From Planktosalinus sp963975935 (GTDB taxonomy: Bacteria > Bacteroidota > Bacteroidia > Flavobacteriales > Flavobacteriaceae): a stretch of DNA of 64,000 nt. The stretch spans positions 1-64,000 of the forward strand of contig CAXBIQ010000011.1 of NCBI GenBank assembly GCA_963975935.1, in the 5' to 3' direction. Each line of letters opens with the position of its first letter. The stretch's first letter is position 1. The notes beneath the pieces are model-generated. The model was not told the origin of the DNA, made no database searches, and saw only the letters and a list, made by a program, of their open reading frames with translations. The translations under genes and the position numbers were made by a program. This document shows, piece by piece, positions 8,150 through 16,344 of this stretch.

Positions 8150-9802
8150 TTAAAGGTCACTGTGTGGCATAAGGGGTGTTGTCGAGGTGGTGTCTATGGC
8201 AGTTTCAGCTTCTTGCTCTTGCTCTTGCTCCTCTACCCTTTCATTTTCAAAGAACAATTCTTTTCCCTCATTTGTCCTCCAGGTAGCTATCAATTGGTCA
8301 TAGACAGCCTGATCCCAGGTACCGGAATCTTTTGAATCAATCCAGACCACATCGCGGTATTCACTGTCAATCAAGGCAAGATCGGGAGTTGAAGAGCCGT
8401 CAAATTCACCTGATTCCTGACCTACAGCAGATATAGTTCCCAGAAAAAACATGCGCTTTCTCCCGGCAATTTCCCGGATGTAAGGTCTGAATTCCACCGG
8501 TTTGTTGGCAGACCAATCATATTCTTTTTTAGACTCCACCACTTTTAGGGGCATGGCAGAAACCCCTGCCATTCCTTCTTTTCGGGAGGCGTGGTCATAG
8601 TAAAATAAATTAGGACTGCCATCTGCGGGTATAAAGACGCTAAAGGTAAGGCTGGTGCGCTCCTTACCAATAGGCTCAAGTCCAAACCAGTGATACAGCC
8701 CATTGTAAGCCTGGTTTGAAGTGCCTTCAAAGTCAAAATCGGTTACATAGGGTTGCTGGTTTTGATCATCGGGCAAGTCGGGTATTTTTACAGCCGTTTC
8801 CATATTCCAGGGCAAAGGGTCACTAAAGCCCCCCATGAATTTCAGGGATTCTGCCTGCAGGCGTGAAACTTCCTCCGAAATAATGTTCTGGCGGGTTAAA
8901 AAGGGGTGGTTTTGTATTTCCCCGGGAGGGATGTATGTCCCTTTTCCTATAAAAATGCGTTCCAGGTAATCGTTGAAATTGTGTTTACCACTTTCAATAA
9001 TCATTACACCGCCAAAGTCAGGATATGGAAAAAAGAATCCTTTCCATTTGATCAGGCTCACCACCTGCACCCATTCACCGGCATCGTTTTTCATATAAAA
9101 CACGTCACCCGGTTGCATGTTGAACAATTGAAACAGATTGAACCGTTGCACAACAGCGTTGTATGTATTCCGACTGAATTTTAAAGATTCACCGATTGAA
9201 AAAGTAACGGGAATCCTGTTTGTACTTGAAAACCGCGGAAAAGGCGAGGTACTGGGAACTGAAAATATTTCTTCTATGTTGGAGTTGATGCGTTGCCAAA
9301 CATATTTTTCTGCCGGCTCAATGACCATCGTCCATTTGTTTTCACCATCGACGCGCACAAGATGTGGCAGCGATACATCTTTGGTTTCACCCACTGATTC
9401 ATTGGCCATGGAATTGATATTACGCATGGGTTGAATACGCTCATTTTGGGTCAACGGCAACTCAGTGATTTCAATTTTATTGAGGTCGTTATAAACATTA
9501 TAGGTTTTCAGGTATTCATACATACCGTGATGCCACCCCACAAAATATAAAGCACCAAAGAAAACCACAAGAATTAAAAGTGTGAGGATGCGACGGCCGG
9601 TGTTTACCGTGGACCTGAATTTTCGCAATCCAAAAAAGAGGACCAGCACGCAAATAAGGATAATAAAAATATATTTTCTTAAAAACAGCAATGCCGGCTG
9701 ATAATCATCGCGGAGTATAAAGAGCAGTAAAATAAGGACAAGTCCAATCCCAATGGTAATCCCTTTTTGTTTCTTACCTTTTTGCCAGTATTTTTTAATC
9801 AT
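8150..9802 (-). CDS. Membrane-anchored protein of the AAA+ operon (gene 6)
   Basis: A 550-residue protein I do not recognise. Three membrane segments are visible at about residues 14-30, 44-59 and 71-90, followed by a large soluble domain (about 95-520) rich in aromatic residues and prolines. Phrases such as PGDVFYMKNDAGEWVQVVSL and FFPYPDFGGVMIIESG suggest beta structure. The C-terminal tail is acidic and rich in Glu and Gln. It is the last gene of a six-gene minus-strand operon, 39 bases after the preceding gene. It could be the membrane platform of the system; that is inference from topology and position. Confidence 0.8.
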   Translation of the reverse strand: MIKKYWQKGKKQKGITIGIGLVLILLLFILRDDYQPALLFLRKYIFIILICVLVLFFGLRKFRSTVNTGRRILTLLILVVFFGALYFVGWHHGMYEYLKTYNVYNDLNKIEITELPLTQNERIQPMRNINSMANESVGETKDVSLPHLVRVDGENKWTMVIEPAEKYVWQRINSNIEEIFSVPSTSPFPRFSSTNRIPVTFSIGESLKFSRNTYNAVVQRFNLFQLFNMQPGDVFYMKNDAGEWVQVVSLIKWKGFFFPYPDFGGVMIIESGKHNFNDYLERIFIGKGTYIPPGEIQNHPFLTRQNIISEEVSRLQAESLKFMGGFSDPLPWNMETAVKIPDLPDDQNQQPYVTDFDFEGTSNQAYNGLYHWFGLEPIGKERTSLTFSVFIPADGSPNLFYYDHASRKEGMAGVSAMPLKVVESKKEYDWSANKPVEFRPYIREIAGRKRMFFLGTISAVGQESGEFDGSSTPDLALIDSEYRDVVWIDSKDSGTWDQAVYDQLIATWRTNEGKELFFENERVEEQEQEQEAETAIDTTSTTPLMPHSDL

Positions 9803-9841
9803 AGGTTGATGCTGTTTAGTAATAATCCTGATAGGTCAATA

Positions 9842-10324
9842 TCAGAGAAGCCCTTTTTCTTTTAAACGTTCCCTGGCACTTTTCTCTTCAGCCTCAGGCG
9901 TTTCCTCTTTGGGTGCCATAGGTGTGTTCATTCCGGATGGGTCAGGGAGTTCCTCAACTTCCTCTCCCTTTATTTCAACAGTAGCCCGGGATGTCTGGTA
10001 TTTTTTGATAAAACCTGCCACATAAGTACCCATCATAGTACCCACAATACTCGAAACAAAAAGTGAAATGGTTGCCAGGTCAATAGGAATCAAAAAGCGT
10101 ACAAGCACGATAAGGATCAAAAACAACAATGTGATAAACACCAACCGCAATATAAAGGATTGCTGATAGACAAATCCCGTTTTATCTTCAGGTTTCATTT
10201 GAAGTTTCTTGGAATACATTAATTTATTAAAAAAACGGTACAGGCCGTTGCTGTGGGATTCGCGCCAATATAACAATACGCCAAATAAAACAGAAGCGAT
10301 AAAAACAAGCAGTTCCAGTGTCAT
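9842..10324 (-). CDS. Small membrane protein of the AAA+ operon (gene 5)
   Basis: A 160-residue protein with three predicted membrane helices (about residues 2-19, 58-78 and 84-106), a basic loop between the first two, and a charged cytoplasmic-type tail rich in Glu, Pro and Lys. No known family is evident. It sits between an unknown soluble protein and the three-helix gene 6 product, with 67 and 39 bases between coding regions. This supports cotranscription and perhaps a shared membrane complex. Confidence 0.78.
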   Translation of the reverse strand: MTLELLVFIASVLFGVLLYWRESHSNGLYRFFNKLMYSKKLQMKPEDKTGFVYQQSFILRLVFITLLFLILIVLVRFLIPIDLATISLFVSSIVGTMMGTYVAGFIKKYQTSRATVEIKGEEVEELPDPSGMNTPMAPKEETPEAEEKSARERLKEKGLL

Positions 10325-10391
10325 AATTTGTGTTTTAGTTTCAGGCTGCTGTAACGCCTGAGCAATGAATTATAAATATCTTAAAAATAAA

Positions 10392-11642
10392 TCAATTTTC
10401 GGTATTAAATAATTCTTCTGATATCGTTTCAATGGCCCATTCCTGTAAAGAATCATCCCAGGATTTATAAATTTTATAAAACGCCTCTTTATCATACCAG
10501 TAAACATACAGCACATCCTTTGGCGCGATGGTTACCAACAACCTCCAAATGAGGTCATGATGCTGCTCAGACAAGGAGGAATGCGGTTCATGCAATGCCA
10601 CAAAAACTTTTTCATCAATCAAATCGGGAATTTTTGGCGTGTTGGAAAAAGCAACTTTTTCCAGATACTGCTCCACCCCATTGATCAGTTTGTGATGCTC
10701 TTTGTCAATTTTGTTCAAGTAATTCTTGAACAGTACCGTATTGTTTAAGATTTCTTTTTTGGGATGTGCAGCTTCTTCCAATTGCAATGCCAACTGTAAT
10801 TTTTTTATGCGTTCATACCGCTTTGTTTCTACCGCTTTTCTCAGGTTGTAATCGATTATGAGGTGTTCCCGCAACTTGACAACCAATTCACTATGGTCAA
10901 CATGGTAAATCAGCACATTATGGGTGGTGTCTTTTACCGCAGCATTGTGACTTGCTTTATCCTTGAAAACAACAATGGGCATAATAAAATCCCTTAGTAC
11001 ATAAACCCCTCCGAATGCACGGGTATAAAATGAACTTGCTGTAAACTCCAGGGCAGGCAAATCCAGATCCCTGTCCCTGAGATCACCATACTGTTTGGCA
11101 GAAGCCAACAATTCTGCATGTAAATCCTCATCGATAAAATTGTTTCCCTGGTGAAAGGTATCAATGAGTTTCAGCTGATGTTTTTGGGCCTCATTCAAAG
11201 TATTGATTAAATGAAAACAAATTTCGATTCTATTGTATTTTAAGACATCCAGTGGCTCATAAAAAACTTCTATTTTTTGGTCAAAATCGATACAGATGGC
11301 ACAATCGCGGGTAATGTCTTTGATTTTTTCCCCATAGGTGTCAAACACCAGGCGCATCATCTCCCTGTCAAAGGTGTGAAAGGGCACATATATGGGTTTG
11401 TTCTTTTGAAGTGGTGTAATGATAATAGCGTGTTGATTGGCATCGCCGTGGTTCAGGTAATTGACATCCCCTTTTTCATCAGCAATTTCAGGGCTCCAGC
11501 CCATACCGTCAATAGAGAAGGTTTTTAAACCGGAAGGTGCAACGCCCATCAACTTCAGGCATTTGTTATACCTGTACACAAGCTTTCCGCTTACGGTTAT
11601 CAGTTCTGCTTTGTATAAATTGGCCAGTTTTAACTTTTCCAT
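10392..11642 (-). CDS. Unknown soluble protein of the AAA+ operon (gene 4)
   Basis: A 416-residue protein without signal peptide or membrane segment, so probably cytoplasmic. The N-terminal half contains MGWSPEIADEKGDVNYLNHG and QHAIIITPLQKNKPIYVPFH, the middle is helical and charged, and the C-terminus has an aromatic-rich stretch (DVLYVYWYDKEAFYKIYKSW). It may belong to a Bacteroidota domain of unknown function found beside this ATPase, but I cannot name it reliably. It follows the AAA+ gene by 21 bases, the tightest spacing in the operon, which makes a direct partnership with the ATPase plausible. Confidence 0.78.
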   Translation of the reverse strand: MEKLKLANLYKAELITVSGKLVYRYNKCLKLMGVAPSGLKTFSIDGMGWSPEIADEKGDVNYLNHGDANQHAIIITPLQKNKPIYVPFHTFDREMMRLVFDTYGEKIKDITRDCAICIDFDQKIEVFYEPLDVLKYNRIEICFHLINTLNEAQKHQLKLIDTFHQGNNFIDEDLHAELLASAKQYGDLRDRDLDLPALEFTASSFYTRAFGGVYVLRDFIMPIVVFKDKASHNAAVKDTTHNVLIYHVDHSELVVKLREHLIIDYNLRKAVETKRYERIKKLQLALQLEEAAHPKKEILNNTVLFKNYLNKIDKEHHKLINGVEQYLEKVAFSNTPKIPDLIDEKVFVALHEPHSSLSEQHHDLIWRLLVTIAPKDVLYVYWYDKEAFYKIYKSWDDSLQEWAIETISEELFNTEN

Positions 11643-11663
11643 GGTAATAAAAGTAACCTTACA

Positions 11664-13649
11664 TTAATTGGATGTATCCTTAAACTGATTGTCAAACCTA
11701 TCCCTTGCCTGTAACTCAATGTGCATTTGATCAATGCGGGCATCGACTTTTCGCTTGAAGTCGGTATCAGCAATGGTGGCGACGTTGTCGAGATAGCGCA
11801 CAACTTCCTGTCTTCTGATTTCAGAAAAATTAAGGCCTTTCATATTGGCTTTCATCAACTCCTGAAGCATATTGAACTTGGTTTCATAATTCTTTTTAAA
11901 ATAGGTTTCCGGATTTTCAAACCAGTCCTTTTCCAAATCAAAATCGGTTAATCGTAAAGATATTGCCGACTGGATATTCCTTACATCACGGGATGAGAAA
12001 AACGGGAATGATTTCTGAATTTCCTTGAAGAGCATCGCAAAAAACAAATGCTCATCAGTCCCGTATTTATTTTCCACACGTTCATAGATTTCCAAAATAC
12101 GTTCTTCAGAAGGCTTTTCCACACTGGTGAGGATTTCGCCCAAATTTTTCACTACTCCCTGTTCTTTCAGGTAGATGTAGTTTTCTGGGTCCTTCATGTT
12201 GATAAAATCGGGCAGTGTTTTTTGCAGTTTGTTCCACCACAGGTAATCCTGGTCAAGAAAATCATTTTTATCCCGTGCACCGTCAATTTTAAAGCGTCCT
12301 TGTACTCTGGAAATAATGGCTTTATCAAGGGTTTCAGGTAAATTGGTAAAAAGCCCGATGGAGCTATTACCATAATTTACGGCATAAGCCCCTTCGGTAT
12401 ATCGCAGAAACACCCCTATCACTTCTTTGACACCGGCTGAAACTCCCTGAGCTGTTCGCTCCTGCAGGTTGTTTTCGGCATCATCGATGGGTGCAAAAAT
12501 AAGTTTGGTGGGGTCTTGCATAGGCTTCATCCATTCGACCATCTTTTCGGCAGAGCCTCCCTGAAACGTACTGATAAGCGTATCGGGCATGGGATGAAAT
12601 AAAAAAGGGATGTCCAGTGCTTCACTGTGATCTTTCAGGCGGGTTGCAATGGCGGCAATGAGCATACTTTTTCCGGTACCGGGTATTCCATATCCCATAA
12701 ACACCGGCATAAAGCCCCCTAATTCCTGAAACGGATTTTTCTTTTCGGCAAAATCATAACTCAACAAGCGTTCAGTCAATCGTCTGGCAAAGTGTTTTGC
12801 ATCTTTATTTCCTACTATTTGTTCGAACTCAATTCGGTTGAACTCGACGCTTTTAGCGGTTCCTGAAAACACATTTTCCCAACCGGAAATGGCAAAGTCT
12901 GAATTTTCCAGTTTGTACGTTCTGTCAGTTATTGTTTGGGTGTATTCCAGGGTACTTTTCCTAACTTGTATCTCGTCTATCACCGCTTCAAAAAACACGG
13001 TCGTAAAATCAACAACATCCTTATCGGTTTTTATGATTTCAGGATGGCTCAGGTATTTATCAAAGTAGAATAAGTTACATGATAATGCCTTGGAAGGCGA
13101 AAAGAAAGAAACCTCAGGGAGGCCGGCAAATTTATTCTTCATCACCGAAAGGTCGTCTGAAGCGTGCAGCCTGAGATTGTGGACAATATTGTATGCCATC
13201 GCATAGAGCATAAAAGCGGACGAGGTGTGTAATTTACTTTCATATTCCCTTTTCCCCTGACTGTCCAGAGTGTCCCTGCGCTCATGTAACATGGCCAGTC
13301 CTGAACTGTCGAAATAACTGTCACGCACCCAAAGTCCCAGCACGATGCCTTCCTGAAGGGCATAAAGGGTTTTGTTCAGGTAAACCGGAATAGCTACAGA
13401 GTCCGGTAACAGGCGTTTTTTTAAATCCAGCACCGTTTTGGATATGGAAACTGAAGTGGATGCCCCCCCATTTCCTTTTGCTTTGGATAAATAGAGCAAA
13501 ATGGAAGTGTCCTGTGCATCTTTGTCTTTGTCTTTGTTCATTGCACGCCGGCTTTGTTCCCACTGAACGCTCTTTAAATAGGAGGTTGCTTCATCACGCA
13601 AGTTGTTCAGGTCGTTTTGTTTTATGGGAAAAGTTGCATTGTGTTCCAT
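11664..13649 (-). CDS. AAA+ ATPase of an uncharacterised operon (gene 3)
   Basis: A 661-residue protein. Residues 1-300 form a helical N-terminal region I do not recognise. The AAA+ core follows: Walker A GYGIPGTGKS (319-328), Walker B LIFAPIDDAEN with Asp389-Asp390 where DE is usual, a sensor-1-like Asn435 (FTNLPETLD), and a candidate arginine finger in SRVQGRF (447-453). TFQGGSAEKMVEWM near 361-374 looks like the pore loop and helix of a substrate-threading or remodelling ATPase. The C-terminal 200 residues are helical. The classical DE to DD change suggests slow or altered hydrolysis. Its operon partners are a coiled-coil protein and two membrane proteins, so a remodelling role at the membrane is possible but unproven. 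Confidence 0.88.
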   Translation of the reverse strand: MEHNATFPIKQNDLNNLRDEATSYLKSVQWEQSRRAMNKDKDKDAQDTSILLYLSKAKGNGGASTSVSISKTVLDLKKRLLPDSVAIPVYLNKTLYALQEGIVLGLWVRDSYFDSSGLAMLHERRDTLDSQGKREYESKLHTSSAFMLYAMAYNIVHNLRLHASDDLSVMKNKFAGLPEVSFFSPSKALSCNLFYFDKYLSHPEIIKTDKDVVDFTTVFFEAVIDEIQVRKSTLEYTQTITDRTYKLENSDFAISGWENVFSGTAKSVEFNRIEFEQIVGNKDAKHFARRLTERLLSYDFAEKKNPFQELGGFMPVFMGYGIPGTGKSMLIAAIATRLKDHSEALDIPFLFHPMPDTLISTFQGGSAEKMVEWMKPMQDPTKLIFAPIDDAENNLQERTAQGVSAGVKEVIGVFLRYTEGAYAVNYGNSSIGLFTNLPETLDKAIISRVQGRFKIDGARDKNDFLDQDYLWWNKLQKTLPDFINMKDPENYIYLKEQGVVKNLGEILTSVEKPSEERILEIYERVENKYGTDEHLFFAMLFKEIQKSFPFFSSRDVRNIQSAISLRLTDFDLEKDWFENPETYFKKNYETKFNMLQELMKANMKGLNFSEIRRQEVVRYLDNVATIADTDFKRKVDARIDQMHIELQARDRFDNQFKDTSN

Positions 13650-13695
13650 TATGTATGTGGTTGTTTCCGGGTTTTAAATTTTGTTTTAGAGACTC

Positions 13696-14754
13696 CTAGC
13701 CCACTTTCTTTTTTAAAGGTTGCAAGGCTGCCATTTCAATGGGTGGTTTTGCAAGGTCTTGTTTAATTTCAGGGTACTTACTATAGATCAACTGAATAAT
13801 CCTGTGTGGGCAAAATATATAATGTTGATTGACCGGTGTTTGCCAGTTTTGCAATTCCTGCTTGTTAAAAAAACTGCCTTCTTTAAAAGTGCTCTTAGAA
13901 ACAGTTTCTGCAATTTTCAATGTAAAGGCATACGATTCCAAAGGAATGTCTTTTTGAGCGATTCCCTCCAGGATGAGATGGGTGACCGGGTTATCATCCT
14001 TAGCAAAAATGCTGTGCAACGGCCCTATATCAATGCGTTTGATGCGCTTGGGCATTAAACCACTCAATCGCCTGTCGATGGTATAGGCCATGGTGTCCAT
14101 GTCCATTTCACGGTCAGCTACTGATTGCAACACATCATAGATTTTTTCCTTGTAGCTTTCCATGTCCCTTTCATAACAGTCAAAATACATATAACAAATA
14201 AAAGGCCTGTTGCTGGAGATATCATAAAAGCCCCAACTGGTCAGATAGTGTGCTTCGTCAATGGAGGCTAGTTTGATGATTTTTCCCTGTACAAAACGGT
14301 TAAAAATAAATTCCCTTTTTACTGAGGTATAATAGACTATGGAAGCCGCCTGAAAGAGTTTTTCTTTAGTAAGGGGTTTCTTTTTCCACAACAGTTCATC
14401 GAGAATTTCTCTTTTGACAATTTCCACATCGGTAAGTTTGTCAAGAAAATTTTCGCGTAAGGACAAATCATTAAACAAATATCTGAATTCCAGATAATTT
14501 GGGAAACCTGAATTGGTCAAATCCACTTTCATATTGGTTTCGGTGTCATACATATATTTGACGCGCATCGCTTCAATGGAGTACAACAGTAAATCAGAAT
14601 ATTGTTTGAATAACAACAACTCCTGCCTATTACATAATTTTTCGTGCTGCAGGTTTACCAACAACTCTTTCAACGCAAAATCTACCAGCCTGTGATAAAA
14701 GACATACTGTTCTTTTGAGTCTAATGCTGCAGCGTCTAAAGGTGTAACAATCAT
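13696..14754 (-). CDS. Unknown protein of the AAA+ operon (gene 2)
   Basis: A 352-residue predicted cytoplasmic protein, helical and rich in Tyr, Phe and Leu in the first two thirds. It has a mixed-structure segment around residues 170-215 (EAHYLTSWGFYDISSNRPF, then ICYMYFDCYE). No motif I know is present. It lies between the coiled-coil gene (73 bases) and the ATPase gene (46 bases). With the same orientation and even spacing across six genes, it is best seen as a dedicated component. An adaptor between ATPase and coiled-coil protein would be one guess. Confidence 0.78.
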   Translation of the reverse strand: MIVTPLDAAALDSKEQYVFYHRLVDFALKELLVNLQHEKLCNRQELLLFKQYSDLLLYSIEAMRVKYMYDTETNMKVDLTNSGFPNYLEFRYLFNDLSLRENFLDKLTDVEIVKREILDELLWKKKPLTKEKLFQAASIVYYTSVKREFIFNRFVQGKIIKLASIDEAHYLTSWGFYDISSNRPFICYMYFDCYERDMESYKEKIYDVLQSVADREMDMDTMAYTIDRRLSGLMPKRIKRIDIGPLHSIFAKDDNPVTHLILEGIAQKDIPLESYAFTLKIAETVSKSTFKEGSFFNKQELQNWQTPVNQHYIFCPHRIIQLIYSKYPEIKQDLAKPPIEMAALQPLKKKVG

Positions 14755-14827
14755 GGGTGCATATTCTTGTAGCGACGGGATTCATAATTAATATCTACCC
14801 CGCCCGGCCTGAAAAAAGATTGTTTTT

Positions 14828-16162
14828 TTAAGATAAAAGATCTTCGTCTGACTTTTTAGGTTCAGGAGCTGAATCCTTTCCTTCATCACCGGTATTTTTA
14901 TCAGAAGCATAATATTCTTCAAAAATCTCTTTCATATCAATTCCATAGCGTTCTGCGAAGTTCGTTTGGATTTTCTGGTCTTTGGTACGTATTTCCTGCA
15001 GGGCTTCGGCATAACTGCTGTAAACGCCTTGCATCACTTTTTCGTGTACCGGGATGTTGTCCATCATGTCCTGGCGTGCCTTGGCACTTGCAGAATGCAT
15101 CGCTGCCAGTGTCTCTCCGATGTGCTCATCGGTTTTAACACCCAAATGTTCCAAAATAGCTGCAAACTCCTGGTCTGTCCTCGCTTTTAATGCCACCACA
15201 TAACCGTCATAGTATTTCAAACGTTCATCGGTATCACTTTTCAACTTGGCCCTGTGTGTTTGCAGGTTGCTTCTCAGTGATGTAAGCACTTTAATGGTAA
15301 GGTTGTGTTTATGAACAAAGCTGTCCTTACTGGCGGCGAGTGTGGTATAAGCATTTTTAAGGCCTTCCAGTTCTTCCACTTTTTGTTCCAGGGTTGTTAC
15401 TTTACCAATACTTTCTGCGTAAGCGGCAGATTGTTTATCCACGATTTCCTCCAATTCCTGGCGGGCTTGTTTCAACAAGGCATATTGTTGCTCCAGTTGA
15501 GCTTCAACCTCTTTCTTTTTTTCAAGGGATTTGATGTGGTTTTTAGTTGCTTCCACAATGGCGTCCTGAAGCCTGTCTTCCACTTCTTTGATTTCCACTT
15601 CCCGGGTTTTCAAACGCTGTACAGCGGCCTGACTTTTATAAGACAACTCGCTTAGGAGCGTTTGAATGTCAGCGCTTTCAATGCGCTCCTGAAACATGGC
15701 TTTAGCCTTGTTGTCTGCATTGTCACGGTCTTTTTGAGCGTTTTTTAATTCGATTTCGGCATTCTTTATTTTTGCTTTTCTGCCCCAGAGGTTGTTCCAC
15801 CAGGTATCAGGCTTGCTCTCTGCTTCCTGAAGTTTTGCCTTCGCCCGATCCAGACGGGTCTGGGCATTTTCAATTACTTTTAATTCGTCAGCATTCAGTG
15901 ATGAGAACTTTTCAAAAATAATACCCACCTCATCCTGATAATCGGTAAGGTCTTTTATGGCATCGAGTAGTGATGACCGGTCTTTTTCAGCCATACCCAC
16001 CACATCATCGAGCGTGGCATTGAGGATTTTCTGGCGTACTGCGGGGTCGTCCTCCTGAGCCAATTTGGATTTCATCTGGTCGATGGCCTGTCCCCAGTTC
16101 ACATCTACTTTTTCCTGTTTCTTATTGGAATTGGTTTCTAATAAATCAAAATCGTCTGACAT
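14828..16162 (-). CDS. Long coiled-coil protein of the AAA+ operon (gene 1)
   Basis: A 444-residue, highly charged protein without signal peptide. Residues about 95-290 are dominated by heptad-like Glu/Lys/Leu/Ala patterns, so a long coiled coil is expected. A Trp-rich stretch (PDTWWNNLWGRKAKIK) near residues 118-133 is reminiscent of the membrane-facing or hinge segment in TelA (KlaA) toxic-anion-resistance proteins, whose overall helical plan is similar. The tail is acidic and ends DEDLLS. Automated annotation might call such a protein microtubule-binding because of the coiled coil; that would not be meaningful. As first gene of the operon it may be the structural substrate of the AAA+ ATPase. 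Confidence 0.82.
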   Translation of the reverse strand: MSDDFDLLETNSNKKQEKVDVNWGQAIDQMKSKLAQEDDPAVRQKILNATLDDVVGMAEKDRSSLLDAIKDLTDYQDEVGIIFEKFSSLNADELKVIENAQTRLDRAKAKLQEAESKPDTWWNNLWGRKAKIKNAEIELKNAQKDRDNADNKAKAMFQERIESADIQTLLSELSYKSQAAVQRLKTREVEIKEVEDRLQDAIVEATKNHIKSLEKKKEVEAQLEQQYALLKQARQELEEIVDKQSAAYAESIGKVTTLEQKVEELEGLKNAYTTLAASKDSFVHKHNLTIKVLTSLRSNLQTHRAKLKSDTDERLKYYDGYVVALKARTDQEFAAILEHLGVKTDEHIGETLAAMHSASAKARQDMMDNIPVHEKVMQGVYSSYAEALQEIRTKDQKIQTNFAERYGIDMKEIFEEYYASDKNTGDEGKDSAPEPKKSDEDLLS

Positions 16163-16284
16163 GTTTTATGGTTTTTGGTAGTGGTAAAATTGTGATTTGC
16201 AATTTCGGTAAAATAATTGATTTTCAAAATTTAATTTTAAGTTCTTCTTTTCATTTTTTGAAGTAACTGCTCTATCGGGTATTA

Positions 16285-16313
16285 CAAAAAAAACTGCCCG
16301 TATAGGGCAGTTT
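16285..16313 (-). terminator. Intrinsic terminator after the M49 peptidase gene
   Basis: The stem AAACTGCCC (16291-16299) pairs with GGGCAGTTT (16305-16313) around a 5-base loop. On the minus strand it is followed by eight T residues. Confidence 0.85.
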
Positions 16314-16344
16314 CTGTTTTAGAAAATATTTAGCTTACCTTCTG

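Noticed and set aside
14828..16162. Reading the coiled-coil gene as a microtubule-binding protein
   Set aside because: Similarity of coiled coils is compositional only; bacteria of this type have no microtubules.
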